From the NCBI RefSeq assembly GCF_009796865.1, contig NZ_CP047028.1:1-64000 (forward strand): a stretch of 64,000 bases of DNA, given 5' to 3'. The stretch is from Formosa sp. L2A11 (GTDB taxonomy: Bacteria; Bacteroidota; Bacteroidia; Flavobacteriales; Flavobacteriaceae). Position numbers and translations under genes: made by a program. How positions within the stretch are numbered: the stretch's first letter is position 1; each line of letters begins with the position of its first letter. Shown here piece by piece: positions 44,634-54,717 of the stretch. The notes beneath the pieces are model-generated. The model made no database searches. It was not told the DNA's origin and saw only the letters and a list, made by a program, of their open reading frames with translations.

Positions 44634-46058
44634 ATGGAAATTATTTCAGTTTTTGATATGTTAAAGATAGGCGTTGGCCCATCTAGTTCTCATACTTTAG
44701 GTCCTTGGCGAGCTGCCGAACGTTGGATTCTAGAGTTAAAATCAGCTAACAAATTTCAAAAAGTTGAAAAAATCACGATCGATCTTTATGGTTCATTATC
44801 ATTAACAGGGAAAGGTCATGCTACAGATTTAGCCATTATGCTTGGTCTTACAGGAGCAGATCCTGAATATATTCCTACAGATTCTATTAACAGTATTATT
44901 ACTTCAATTAAAACAGATCATATCCTTCATTTTAATAATGAAAAAGAGATTGCTTTTAATCCTGAAACAGATATTGTTTACAATAAGAAATTTTTACCCT
45001 TTCATTCAAACGGATTGTCTTTTTCTGCAACTATAAACGGACGAAAATCTAAATCTACGTTTTATTCTATTGGTGGTGGTTTTGTGGTCAAAGAAGAACG
45101 AAAATCTGCCAAAGCAAATAAAATTATTTTTTACTGTACACTCCCTTATCCTGTAGATAGTGGTGTAAAATTATTAGACTTTTGTAACCAATTAAATTTA
45201 CCTATTTCTGGTGTTGTGCTTGAAAACGAAAAATCGTTACGAGACCCCGAGGTTATCGATTTTGAGCTAAGACGAATTTGGAATACCATGTTAGAGTGCA
45301 TGTACACAGGTTGCCATACCGAAGGAAATTTACCTGGCGGACTTAATGTACGCAGACGTGCCTATGATATGCACAAAAAATTAAATGGCGATTTACCATA
45401 TAGCGATCCAGAAGAATGGTTACAAACCATTAGAACAACAGAAGTAAAATTTAGACAAATTCTTAAATGGGTAAGTTGTTTTGCCCTAGCGGTAAACGAA
45501 GTTAATGCTTCACTTGGTCGTGTGGTAACGGCACCAACAAACGGAAGCGCTGGTGTAATTCCGTCTGTTTTAATGTATTATTTAGTTATTGAAAATCACG
45601 AGGCAAATTTCGAACACATTAAAAAATTCCTACTTGTTGCCGGAGAAATTGGAAGTCTCTTTAAAAAAGGAGCAACCATTTCTGCTGCTATGGGTGGTTG
45701 TCAGGCAGAAATTGGCGTATCATCGGCTATGGCGGCAGGTGCTTTAACCGAACTTTTAGGAGGCACACCAGAACAAGTTTTAGTCGCTGCAGAAATTGCA
45801 ATGGAACATCATTTAGGTTTAACCTGCGATCCTATTGGTGGTTTAGTTCAAATTCCTTGTATAGAACGTAACTCTATGGGAGCTATAAAAGCCATTAACG
45901 CTGCAGAATTGGCTCTAGAAACAGACCCTAACAATGTAAAAGTTCCGTTCGACAAAGTTATTTCTACCATGTGGGAGACTGCTAAAGACATGAATTCCAA
46001 ATACAAAGAAACTTCTGAAGGTGGTTTAGCCATAGGCGTGAATTTATCCGATTGTTAA
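44634..46058 (+). CDS. sdaA: L-serine ammonia-lyase (iron-sulfur dependent)
   Basis: Deaminates L-serine to pyruvate. The 474-aa single-chain form has the beta domain starting ISVFDMLKIGVGPSSSHTLGPW and the alpha domain with GRVVTAPTNGSAGVIPS. Cysteines that would bind the 4Fe-4S cluster are present in GGCQAEIGVSSAMAAG, LTCDPIGGLVQIPC and an earlier ECMYTGCHTEGN. Length and order match E. coli SdaA/SdaB. Monocistronic. Confidence 0.96.
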   Translation: MEIISVFDMLKIGVGPSSSHTLGPWRAAERWILELKSANKFQKVEKITIDLYGSLSLTGKGHATDLAIMLGLTGADPEYIPTDSINSIITSIKTDHILHFNNEKEIAFNPETDIVYNKKFLPFHSNGLSFSATINGRKSKSTFYSIGGGFVVKEERKSAKANKIIFYCTLPYPVDSGVKLLDFCNQLNLPISGVVLENEKSLRDPEVIDFELRRIWNTMLECMYTGCHTEGNLPGGLNVRRRAYDMHKKLNGDLPYSDPEEWLQTIRTTEVKFRQILKWVSCFALAVNEVNASLGRVVTAPTNGSAGVIPSVLMYYLVIENHEANFEHIKKFLLVAGEIGSLFKKGATISAAMGGCQAEIGVSSAMAAGALTELLGGTPEQVLVAAEIAMEHHLGLTCDPIGGLVQIPCIERNSMGAIKAINAAELALETDPNNVKVPFDKVISTMWETAKDMNSKYKETSEGGLAIGVNLSDC

Positions 46059-46141
46059 ACTATATTTTAATTTGTTTATATCTCGCATACATTATATATT
46101 TATAATATATAGTTATATAACATTCACTGCCTAATCTTTAT

Positions 46142-47638
46142 ATGAATTACAGTCCCTTTAAAATATGCTTATACATTAGTATCACGTTATTAATCATGTT
46201 TGGGGCCACATATTTTAGCACTTCAAAAACATTACCCAACGGAAAATCTGAAGAAGGAATTACACTTCTTGGACAAACTATAAAATACCCTACAACAGCT
46301 TCATTTTTACTAACTCCAAAGGCAGAAACTACTAAAAGTAAAATAAAAACGGTAGATAGTATTGTAAATAATATTGAAGTTATAATTGAAGAAGAGGAAG
46401 AAGATGTTTTTGTTGAAACAGAAAAAAAAGACACTGTTCCTAAAATCCCTAATCTTTCAAAAATTGATACCTCTAAAATCGAGCGTATTTCTTATCCAAA
46501 AAATAAGGATGCCTTTTTATCACATTTAAAATCACAACTTACAGCATCTACATGTCGTATTATACATTATGGCGATTCTCAAATAGAAGGCGATCGTATG
46601 TCTGGCTACATTAGAAATAAACTTCAAAATTTATACGGCGGAAATGGTCCTGGTTTTACTCCCATTGCTCAGGTTTACGATAATATAAGTGCTGTTGTTA
46701 TAGCTTCAAACAATTGGACGCGTCATGCAATTTTTGATCGTAGAGCTGAAAAATTTGCTCATAAAAAGTATGGTGCTTACACAACATTTTCACGGTTTAC
46801 ACCTTATTATAATATTATAGCAGATAGTATTAATACAGATACATTACAACTTACAAAAGCTAAGATAACGGTTAAACCTTCTGTAAAAACGTATCGCCGT
46901 ATGCGTAAATTTACCAATATTGGTTTTCATTACGGAAATGCCCAACTTCCTATAACTGTAAAAGTATTTGCAGATGGTACACTTATTAAAGAAGGCGTCT
47001 TGATTGCAGATGGAGAATATCACGATTTTAAAATAAAATTAGCAAAAACACCTAACGCACTAACTTTTGAATTGGAAGGAAAAATGAGTGCCGATTTTTA
47101 TGGATTAACCTTAGACGGAGACAATGGTATTTTACTAGATAACGTAGCAATGCGAGGTTCTGCAGGAACTGTATTTGCAGGATTAAACAGTATAAACTTC
47201 TCTCAGATGTATAACGAATTAGATCCTAAAGTTCTAATTTTTCAATACGGAGGAAACTCGGTGCCTTATGTAAAGGATTCTTTAGAAGTAGAACAATATG
47301 TTGGTTATTTAAAAAACCACATCAATTGGTTAAGACGAAAAACCAATGATGCCAGCGTAATTTATATTGGCCCTGCAGATATGACTACCACAGAAAATGG
47401 GCAAATGAAAACGTATGCGCTTCTACCCTATTTAATAAACAGATTACAAGACATGTGTAAAAACAACAATGTAGCGTATTGGAATACTTATAATGCTATG
47501 GGCGGCGAAAATTCTATGCAATATTGGGTAGACCAAAAATTAGCAGCCAGCGATTACACACATTTTTCACTCTCGGGAACGAGAATAATTTCAGAATTAT
47601 TCTACCTCTCACTATATATGGACTTAACAAATAAATAA
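46142..47638 (+). CDS. SGNH/GDSL-type hydrolase or acyltransferase subunit, membrane-anchored
   Basis: The 498-aa protein has one N-terminal membrane segment (ICLYISITLLIMFGATYF) and an acidic linker (EEEEEDVFVE). The SGNH domain has block I YGDSQIEGDRMSGY (catalytic Ser), a block III-like FQYGGNSVPY and block V DYTHFSLSGTRI (catalytic His). The stop codon overlaps the start of the next SGNH gene, and an MBOAT follows. This module layout resembles AlgI/AlgJ/AlgX or PatA/PatB sets that O-acetylate surface polysaccharide or peptidoglycan in the periplasm. Confidence 0.85.
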   Translation: MNYSPFKICLYISITLLIMFGATYFSTSKTLPNGKSEEGITLLGQTIKYPTTASFLLTPKAETTKSKIKTVDSIVNNIEVIIEEEEEDVFVETEKKDTVPKIPNLSKIDTSKIERISYPKNKDAFLSHLKSQLTASTCRIIHYGDSQIEGDRMSGYIRNKLQNLYGGNGPGFTPIAQVYDNISAVVIASNNWTRHAIFDRRAEKFAHKKYGAYTTFSRFTPYYNIIADSINTDTLQLTKAKITVKPSVKTYRRMRKFTNIGFHYGNAQLPITVKVFADGTLIKEGVLIADGEYHDFKIKLAKTPNALTFELEGKMSADFYGLTLDGDNGILLDNVAMRGSAGTVFAGLNSINFSQMYNELDPKVLIFQYGGNSVPYVKDSLEVEQYVGYLKNHINWLRRKTNDASVIYIGPADMTTTENGQMKTYALLPYLINRLQDMCKNNNVAYWNTYNAMGGENSMQYWVDQKLAASDYTHFSLSGTRIISELFYLSLYMDLTNK

Positions 47639-48933
47639 TGAAATTTAAAATCTTAGTACTTTCTCTTTTAATGTCTATGCCCCTTTTTGCGCAAGACTAT
47701 ATTTTAGACAGTATTACACCTAAGTACGGACATTTAATAAATTTTGAAGCAAACACCTTTCAATACGCGTCAGAATCACCTTATTTTAAAAAATTATTTA
47801 ATGATTTAGATAGTGTTTACGCAGGTAAAAAGAAGAATATTCATGTTTTTCATATTGGAGGTTCTCATATACAAGCAGATATTTATTCAAATAAAATAAG
47901 AACCTATCTACAAAACATGAATGATGTCTCGTTGGGACAACGTGGTTTTGTTTATCCTTATCATTTAGCACATACCAACAATCCTACAAATTACAGAATT
48001 GAAGCCGATAAAAGCCAATGGCAAGGGTATCGCTGTTCGGTTAGAAAAGACAGTGTTGCTTGGGGATTATCTGGTGTAAGTGCTGCTTTTAGAGGAACTG
48101 AAGATAAAATTTATGTAAAAGCTAATTATAGAAACTATACTAAAAAACCCTACACGTTTAATAAGTTACGCGTGTTTTATAATACCTGGAAAGAAGACTA
48201 CAATTTAAACATATCAGATTCTACTTTAGTGAGTTCAGACACTATAAATTATGATGGTATGTATAAAGAATATCGTTTTAACAGAACGGTAGATTCCGTT
48301 ACTCTAGACCTTAAAATTAAAGACTCAACCTCTGTTTCTCCAGAATTTTTATTAATGGGGATGGAGTTTATGAATGACGATCCGGGAATTGAATACACAA
48401 CTATAGGCGTAAATGGTGCTAGTTTTTACTGGTATGAACGTGCTGCCTATTTTGAAAAACAGCTTCAGTTATATAAACCAGATTTATTTATTATTTCAAT
48501 AGGAACGAATGACGCCTATATGCCTAAAAAAGATTTTAATGCTGAAGAATTTAGAGCCTATTACGAAAGTTTTATACAAATGATTCAACGTGCCAATCCG
48601 GAATGTGCCATTTTACTCACTGTTCCTAACGACGATTATTATAAGAGAAGTTATGCAAACCCAAATACAGCAACTCAGCAAAGCATTATATTAGAGTTAA
48701 CACGAAAATATAAAATGGCGGTTTGGGATTTATACAGTATTATGGGAGGTTTAGGATCTTCTAACAATTGGTATAAAGCCAAATTAATGCCTAGCGACCG
48801 TATTCACTTTACAAATTTAGGTTATAGTATAAAAGCCGATTTATTTATAAAAGCATTAGTAGATGCTTGGGCAGAATCTACAGGAAAAGACAAAACACTT
48901 TTACTAAAACATTTTAAAAATTTAGATGAATAG
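47638..48933 (+). CDS. Secreted SGNH/GDSL-type hydrolase or acetyltransferase partner
   Basis: The 431-aa protein has a signal peptide (ILVLSLLMSMPLFAQ). SGNH blocks: IGGSHIQADIYSNKI (Ser), GQRGFVYPYHLAHTN, IISIGTNDAYM (Asn of block III) and SDRIHFTNLGYSIKAD (Asp/His of block V). It overlaps the previous gene by 1 bp and the MBOAT gene by 8 bp, so the three are one tightly coupled operon. It is probably the periplasmic partner that delivers acetyl groups accepted from the MBOAT protein. The second SGNH gene suggests two substrates or a heteromeric complex. Confidence 0.85.
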   Translation: MKFKILVLSLLMSMPLFAQDYILDSITPKYGHLINFEANTFQYASESPYFKKLFNDLDSVYAGKKKNIHVFHIGGSHIQADIYSNKIRTYLQNMNDVSLGQRGFVYPYHLAHTNNPTNYRIEADKSQWQGYRCSVRKDSVAWGLSGVSAAFRGTEDKIYVKANYRNYTKKPYTFNKLRVFYNTWKEDYNLNISDSTLVSSDTINYDGMYKEYRFNRTVDSVTLDLKIKDSTSVSPEFLLMGMEFMNDDPGIEYTTIGVNGASFYWYERAAYFEKQLQLYKPDLFIISIGTNDAYMPKKDFNAEEFRAYYESFIQMIQRANPECAILLTVPNDDYYKRSYANPNTATQQSIILELTRKYKMAVWDLYSIMGGLGSSNNWYKAKLMPSDRIHFTNLGYSIKADLFIKALVDAWAESTGKDKTLLLKHFKNLDE

Positions 48934-50584
48934 GTTATACGATATTTTTACCTTTTCGGAAGATTATCCTTTAATTTTTACGCAAGTAAATTTTTGGATT
49001 TTCTTTGCTGTGTCTTATTTTATATTCGCATTAGTTAATAAAAAAATACAGCTCCGTAATTCGTATTTATTTTTAATATCACTATTTTTCTATTACAAAA
49101 CCAGTGGTTTATATATTGGAATTTTAATTTTTAGTACGCTAGTCGATTTTTTTATTGGAAAAACTATTTATAAAAGTGAAGGCAAAAATAAACGTTTAGC
49201 CCTCGTTACACTAAGTGTTTTTATTAATCTGTTTGTACTTTGTTATTTTAAATATGCATACTTTTTTACAGATGCATTTAACAGTCTGTTTAGTACAAAT
49301 TATGAAGTCTTTAATCTTTTAGCACAATGGGGAAATAGCTTTAACGATCAGAATTATTTTACAGTCGATAAAATTATTCTACCCGTTGGGATTTCATTTT
49401 ACACCTTTCAAACCATTAGTTACAGTGTAGATATCTACAGAAAAAAATTAAAACCATTACATTCTATTTTAGACTTTGGTTTTTTTGTTAGTTTTTTTCC
49501 GCAGTTAGTTGCCGGCCCAATTGTTAGAGCAGAAAGTTTTGTGCCTCAAATAACCAAACCAACAGTAATAACCAAACATCATTTTAATACAGGAACTTAT
49601 TTAATACTAAAAGGACTTATTAAAAAAATGCTCTTTGCTGATTTTATTGCCATGCATTTTCTAGATCGTGTTTTCGATACTCCCGAAATGTTTTCTGGCT
49701 TCGCTAATATTATGGCCATGATTGGATATTCGCTTCAAATTTATGGTGATTTTTCAGGATATACAGACATTGCTATTGGGTTGGCTTTACTTATGGGGTT
49801 TGAGTTACCTGTAAACTTTAATTCGCCATATAAAGCTATTAATGCTGGCGATTTTTGGAAACGTTGGCACATCTCTTTATCTACATGGTTACGCGATTAT
49901 TTATATATTCCGCTTGGCGGAAACAGAAAAGGAAGTTATGCATCTTTCATTATATTAAGCATTATTTTATTGGGTTGTATGATTGCTTTTAGAAACATGA
50001 TTGTTGTATTTAGTATTCTAACCATATCATTTACTTTATTCATTATATCACTCTATAATTACAAAGTTAGAAATCATATAAATACCAATATAAACTTAAT
50101 GCTAACCATGTTAATTGGTGGATTATGGCATGGCGCAGCTTGGAAATTTGTAATCTGGGGAGGATTAAACGGATTGGGTATTGTAGTTTATAAATTCTGG
50201 AGAAAAATAAGTCCTTACGAATTTAAAAATCAATGGTACGTTAGAGCCTGGAAAATATTAATCACCTTTATTTTTATCACGTTTACACGTATTTATTTTA
50301 GAGGAGAAAGTATGGGACACATTTCCAGATGGTTTTCTCAAGTTGCACATAACATGGATTGGGCACATGCCATAGATTTATTGGTACATTACCAAGCTGT
50401 ATTTTGGGTTATGGCACTAGGCTATATTTCGCATTGGTTACCACAAAACGTAAAAAACGATATAGAAGCATTTTACGGTAAAAGCCCCGTTTTTGTAAAG
50501 ATTATACTTGGTGCATGTGTGGGTATTATGTGTTATCAAGCATATTCAAGCGACTTTCAGCCTTTTATCTATTTTCAATTCTAA
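48926..50584 (+). CDS. MBOAT-family O-acyltransferase (AlgI/DltB-like)
   Basis: The 552-aa polytopic membrane protein has about a dozen hydrophobic segments, the MBOAT motif IGGLWHGAAWKFVIWGGLNG with the catalytic His, and the earlier LPVGISFYTFQTISYSVDIYR and FWKRWHISLSTWLRDYLYIPLGGN blocks. Such proteins move acyl groups across the membrane to an SGNH-type partner. It starts inside the end of the preceding SGNH gene. The polymer modified cannot be named, since no polysaccharide gene cluster is adjacent. Confidence 0.96.
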   Translation: MNRLYDIFTFSEDYPLIFTQVNFWIFFAVSYFIFALVNKKIQLRNSYLFLISLFFYYKTSGLYIGILIFSTLVDFFIGKTIYKSEGKNKRLALVTLSVFINLFVLCYFKYAYFFTDAFNSLFSTNYEVFNLLAQWGNSFNDQNYFTVDKIILPVGISFYTFQTISYSVDIYRKKLKPLHSILDFGFFVSFFPQLVAGPIVRAESFVPQITKPTVITKHHFNTGTYLILKGLIKKMLFADFIAMHFLDRVFDTPEMFSGFANIMAMIGYSLQIYGDFSGYTDIAIGLALLMGFELPVNFNSPYKAINAGDFWKRWHISLSTWLRDYLYIPLGGNRKGSYASFIILSIILLGCMIAFRNMIVVFSILTISFTLFIISLYNYKVRNHINTNINLMLTMLIGGLWHGAAWKFVIWGGLNGLGIVVYKFWRKISPYEFKNQWYVRAWKILITFIFITFTRIYFRGESMGHISRWFSQVAHNMDWAHAIDLLVHYQAVFWVMALGYISHWLPQNVKNDIEAFYGKSPVFVKIILGACVGIMCYQAYSSDFQPFIYFQF

Positions 50585-50710
50585 AAAACACCCTATTTAA
50601 TTATTCATTATTTCACACCTATTTTTTTACACGATTTTTAAGGAATTAATAGAGATATTCTTTATTAATTCTCAAAAACTCAGTATTTTTACATTCTAAA
50701 AATTAAAAAC

Positions 50711-51529
50711 ATGTCTGCAGCACAAAAAGATTACAAAAAGGTCACTGTAAAAACATTAAGTGATATGAAAGCAAATGGAGAGAAAATTTCCATGCTAACG
50801 GCTTACGATTATACAATGGCTACAATTGTAGATGGTGCAGGATTAGATGTGATTCTTGTTGGTGATTCTGCAAGTAACGTCATGGCTGGTTATCAAACTA
50901 CATTACCTATTACTTTAGACCAAATGATTTATCATGCCTCTTCTGTGGTTCGCGGTGTAAATCGTGCTTTAATTGTAGTAGATTTACCTTTTGGAAGCTA
51001 CCAAAGTGACCCTAAAGAAGCTTTACGTTCTGCCATTAGAATTATGAAAGAAAGTGGCGCACATTCTATAAAAGTAGAAGGTGGTAAAGAAATTAAAGAA
51101 TCTATTAAACGCATTTTAAACGCAGGTATTCCTGTTATGGGACATCTTGGTTTAACACCACAATCTATATATAAATTTGGTACGTTTACTGTTCGTGCTA
51201 AAGAAGAAGAAGAAGCTAAAAAATTAAAACAAGATGCTTTAATGTTACAAAAAGCAGGTTGTTTTGCTATTGTTCTTGAAAAAATCCCAGCTAAATTAGC
51301 TAAAGAAGTTGCCGAAAGTTTAACCATTCCTGTAATAGGAATTGGAGCTGGTAATGGTGTAGATGGACAAGTTTTAGTACTTCATGATATGATTGGAATG
51401 ACTAAAGAATTTCATCCCAGATTTTTACGTCGCTATTTAAATTTATATGAAGATATGACTAACGCCTTATCTCAATATGTTACCGATGTTAAGTCTGTAG
51501 ATTTCCCTAGCGAAGACGAACAATACTAG
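50711..51529 (+). CDS. panB: 3-methyl-2-oxobutanoate hydroxymethyltransferase
   Basis: PanB transfers a hydroxymethyl group from 5,10-methylene-THF to alpha-ketoisovalerate in pantothenate synthesis. The 272-aa TIM-barrel protein shows [66 protein letters not shown] and [18 protein letters not shown], all family signatures. It has full length. The gene stands between the acylation operon and an RluA-type gene with which it may be co-transcribed (36-bp gap). Confidence 0.98.
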   Translation: MSAAQKDYKKVTVKTLSDMKANGEKISMLTAYDYTMATIVDGAGLDVILVGDSASNVMAGYQTTLPITLDQMIYHASSVVRGVNRALIVVDLPFGSYQSDPKEALRSAIRIMKESGAHSIKVEGGKEIKESIKRILNAGIPVMGHLGLTPQSIYKFGTFTVRAKEEEEAKKLKQDALMLQKAGCFAIVLEKIPAKLAKEVAESLTIPVIGIGAGNGVDGQVLVLHDMIGMTKEFHPRFLRRYLNLYEDMTNALSQYVTDVKSVDFPSEDEQY

Positions 51530-51565
51530 ATTAATTAATCTCACAAATTAAACATTCGCAAATTA

Positions 51566-52264
51566 GTGGCTGATAAAATTCTATCCAACAAATCCAATCT
51601 CCAAATCTTATTTGAAGACAATCATATTATTGTAATTAATAAACGTGCTGGAGATCTTGTACAAGGCGATAAAACTGGAGACAAACCACTAAGCGATGTT
51701 GTAAAAGAATATATAAAAGTTAAGTACGACAAACCTGGAAATGTTTATTTAGGTGTTGTACACCGTCTAGATCGCCCAACAACGGGTTTAGTTATCTTTG
51801 CAAAAACAAGTAAAGCCTTAACACGGCTAAATGCCATGTTTGTAAAAAAAGAGGTAAACAAAACGTATTGGGCTTTGGTACATAATGCACCTCCAAAAGA
51901 AAAAGACACGCTAGTTAATTGGTTGAAAAAAAATCCGAAGAACAACAAATCTACAGCGTATATTAAAGAAATTAAAGATAGTAAAAAGGCTATTTTACAT
52001 TATACGCTTCTAAAAAAATTAGATCGTTATATACTCCTTGAAATTGAATTAGAAACCGGTCGTCATCATCAAATTAGATGTCAGCTTTCTAATATGGGTT
52101 GTATTATTAAAGGCGATTTAAAATATGGTGCAGACAGAAGTAATAAAGATGCAAGTATACATTTACACGCTAGACACATTCAATTTGTGCATCCGGTAAC
52201 TAAAGAAGATATTTATATTACTGCTCCGCTTCCTAAAGATCCTGTTTGGGATGCTTGCTTATAA
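51566..52264 (+). CDS. RluA-family pseudouridine synthase
   Basis: Converts uridine to pseudouridine in rRNA or tRNA. The 232-aa protein has the RluA core with the catalytic Asp in VHRLDRPTTGLVIFAKT and the later ETGRHHQIRCQLSNMGC. No S4 domain is present. The start is GTG 51566, which gives a sensible N-terminus; an alternative is further in. The specific site cannot be assigned, though it is smaller than RluC/RluD. It ends 1 bp before the convergent histidine kinase gene. Confidence 0.95.
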   Translation: MADKILSNKSNLQILFEDNHIIVINKRAGDLVQGDKTGDKPLSDVVKEYIKVKYDKPGNVYLGVVHRLDRPTTGLVIFAKTSKALTRLNAMFVKKEVNKTYWALVHNAPPKEKDTLVNWLKKNPKNNKSTAYIKEIKDSKKAILHYTLLKKLDRYILLEIELETGRHHQIRCQLSNMGCIIKGDLKYGADRSNKDASIHLHARHIQFVHPVTKEDIYITAPLPKDPVWDACL

Positions 52265-52265
52265 T

Positions 52266-53090
52266 TTAATTAGAACGGTACTTGTATTTTATTTCTAAAT
52301 GCGTACCTTCTTTTAGTTTAGATGTTAAACTAAATTTAGCATCAATAAGTACTGCCCTGCTTTGCATATTTATTAAACCCGAGCCTTTTTCTATAGTATT
52401 TACATTAAACCCTACTCCATCATCATTTACGGTAATTAGTACATATTCTGGTTTAAAGTTAATATTTACATCTAGTAAAGCTGCTTCAGAATATTTAATG
52501 GTATTCGAGAAAAATTCTTGCAATATTCTAAATAGAATAATACTATCTTTTCCTTTTTTTAAATGACTAGAATCTCCATCAACAGTTAATTCGGCATTTA
52601 TTAGAGCCAATTTATTAAACCTATGGATTTCTGTCTTTACAGATTCTTCGAGTCCACGATATACAATAACATCACTATTTAAGGATTTAGAGAGTGATCG
52701 TAATTCTTGTAAACTTTCTTTTACCAAGTTTTTACTTTCTGTAAAAGAAGGCTGTAATTCTGGAGCAACTTGTTGGGCTAACATACTAAGTTGCATATTT
52801 GCGACAGAGAGTAATTGACCTACGTTATCGTGTAAATCTTGTCCGATATTCTTTAAAATTTCTTCCTGAATTTCAATTTGCGTCTTAACTATTTCTTCTT
52901 CAAAAAGCTGCTGCTGTTTTAATTTTTCTTGTAATAATTTATTTTTTCGTTTTTGAAATACCAAAAAAAACAAAATCAACACACCAACTAAGATAATTAA
53001 AACACAAATCATATATATAAAAAAATGGCGTTGCGCATCGGTAATCATATCTATCTTCACATTAGAATTATTTAATATAGATAGTATCAT
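52266..53090 (-). CDS. Sensor histidine kinase, NarX/DegS-like (HisKA_3)
   Basis: The 274-aa protein has one N-terminal membrane helix (FFIYMICVLIILVGVLILFFLVF), a coiled linker, the dimerisation/phosphoacceptor segment ILKNIGQDLHDNVGQLLSV with the His, and the HATPase domain (ILQEFFSNTIKYSEA, VNDDGVGFN, GSGLINMQSRA). The input module may be the neighbouring 241-aa membrane protein, since the kinase has no obvious sensor domain; their genes overlap by 4 bp. No response regulator is adjacent. Confidence 0.95.
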   Translation of the reverse strand: MILSILNNSNVKIDMITDAQRHFFIYMICVLIILVGVLILFFLVFQKRKNKLLQEKLKQQQLFEEEIVKTQIEIQEEILKNIGQDLHDNVGQLLSVANMQLSMLAQQVAPELQPSFTESKNLVKESLQELRSLSKSLNSDVIVYRGLEESVKTEIHRFNKLALINAELTVDGDSSHLKKGKDSIILFRILQEFFSNTIKYSEAALLDVNINFKPEYVLITVNDDGVGFNVNTIEKGSGLINMQSRAVLIDAKFSLTSKLKEGTHLEIKYKYRSN

Positions 53091-53812
53091 ACACGTAATG
53101 ATTTTTCTGGTTTACAAAAAGCTAACGCTAAAACAAACGTGCCATACATTAACACATTAGCAAATAACCGCGTTAATTTTAATAAGTTAATAAGCGCTGT
53201 AGTATCTACAAAAACAAATTTTTGATAAAAATAAAGAGGCATTGTAATTATCCACCAAAAAAATAAAATCATACTTATATAAAAATAAATAGATTTATAA
53301 AACGATAAGATAATGTCACTCTGCAGCACATTCAAAAAATAGAGTACAATAGCCATTAAAATAATAATAGAACCAAATATTTTATTGAATGTGAGAACGG
53401 TTTTAAAAAATTGGTCGATATGCATTATGGTATAAATACTAATACAAACCACAAATATATAAGTGCTAATATTTAAAATTGTTCTATAGCTTTTAATATG
53501 TATAATTTGTTGATAAAAAAACGACCAAAATAAGACACTACCAATAGTCCAGAATAATCCATACCACCAATAGTTAGAGAAAAAAAACTTATAAGCTAAC
53601 AAGTATTCATAATTTTCTAAAAGACCTCCAGGATATAACTGTCTAGGCACACTACCTCCCATCTCTACCAATACAGTGTAAAGTATAAATAATATAAAAT
53701 ATTTTATAGGTGTGTTTTTAAACTTCCTGTATGTTAAGAGCCCTGTAATAAGTGCAGCATACTCAAAAGCTTTAGTTAATACTGAATAGTTTTTAATAAG
53801 AAAATCGTCCAT
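53087..53812 (-). CDS. Polytopic membrane protein, possible sensor partner of the kinase
   Basis: The 241-aa product has about six or seven hydrophobic segments (EYAALITGLLTYRKF, YFILFILYTVLVEMG, LFWTIGSVLFWSFFY, ISTYIFVVCISIYTIM, IIILMAIVLYFLNVL, FYISMILFFWWIITM, FANVLMYGTFVLALAF). I recognise no named family. Its overlap with the downstream histidine kinase gene (4 bp) suggests that the two act together, perhaps as sensor and kinase. Confidence 0.8.
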   Translation of the reverse strand: MDDFLIKNYSVLTKAFEYAALITGLLTYRKFKNTPIKYFILFILYTVLVEMGGSVPRQLYPGGLLENYEYLLAYKFFFSNYWWYGLFWTIGSVLFWSFFYQQIIHIKSYRTILNISTYIFVVCISIYTIMHIDQFFKTVLTFNKIFGSIIILMAIVLYFLNVLQSDIILSFYKSIYFYISMILFFWWIITMPLYFYQKFVFVDTTALINLLKLTRLFANVLMYGTFVLALAFCKPEKSLRV

Positions 53813-53821
53813 TATTTTATT

Positions 53822-54355
53822 CTAATTTGGATAAGCACTACTTGGAGGATCTCCAATTTCGCCTTCATTTAAAGGTGAACCTTCAGGAACATCGGCTATT
53901 TTTAATGCTGTATTTAAAGGTAAAGTACTGCTTTTAGAAATGGTAGCATCGTAAGTAGGTACCATAAATACAGTAGTATATCCTGCTTTGGCTTGATCTG
54001 TATTTTTATCGGGATAGGCTGCCAAGTACACGCGAATTCCATTTACAGTATATTTTTTATCTAATAAATTTTGAGCTTCATATTGTGTATATCCTAAAAA
54101 CCCCTCCATCTCTGCTATAGAAAACCAAACCGAACGATTATCGTCTCTGTCTATACTATTACTTATTAATTTATATCTAGAGTCATAGCCCGCAGATAAT
54201 TCTTTTGCCCGATCTTTTGTAATAATTCCGTTAGGCTTTTTTGCTACATGTTCTACTTTATCCTTCATTTCTGAATCAGGACGACTTTGTTCTATTAAAT
54301 GAGATCCCAGTACGCCAATAAGAACACCAAATAACACAAATACTAATTTTTTCAT
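53822..54355 (-). CDS. Exported or membrane-anchored protein, unknown function
   Basis: The 177-aa product has an N-terminal membrane/signal segment (LVFVLFGVLIGVLGSHLI), then a soluble domain with VWFSIAEMEGFLGYTQYEAQNLL and GIRVYLAAYPDKNTDQAKAGYTTVFMVP, ending in a Pro-rich tail. No family is recognised with confidence. First gene of the three-gene operon with the membrane protein and histidine kinase, 9 bp upstream of the former. Confidence 0.8.
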   Translation of the reverse strand: MKKLVFVLFGVLIGVLGSHLIEQSRPDSEMKDKVEHVAKKPNGIITKDRAKELSAGYDSRYKLISNSIDRDDNRSVWFSIAEMEGFLGYTQYEAQNLLDKKYTVNGIRVYLAAYPDKNTDQAKAGYTTVFMVPTYDATISKSSTLPLNTALKIADVPEGSPLNEGEIGDPPSSAYPN

Positions 54356-54717
54356 TTCTGTTGGTTTTATTAATTATCCATTGTTGGCTCAACATTTATA
54401 AAAAACAATCACAAACTAAACTTTTACAAATCTGATTATGACCTATCTTGTTTATAAATTATATAACCTACAATCTTTTTGAAATGCTATTAATTAATCT
54501 GTATAAAAATGATTAAATATTTTCCAAGAGATTCCCTGAAAGATAACTGTATAAATATATGATTTTAAATTGAATAAAAAAGAAGATGTTAAGAGGCCGC
54601 ATAACCATTAACTCCTTGTAAATCGCGCTATATAGAGATAATAGTATTGAAAAACATAAGCCAATAAGTAGATATAATTTCACTTTAAGCATAACACATG
54701 TTGTTTTGAAATCCCCA
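54356..54717. other. Intergenic region beside the island boundary
   Basis: About 360 bp between the kinase operon and the yifB remnant. A reverse frame at 54513-54734 (73 aa) overlaps the yifB remnant and has one hydrophobic stretch but no sign of a real gene. No repeat or RNA is seen. Confidence 0.35.
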
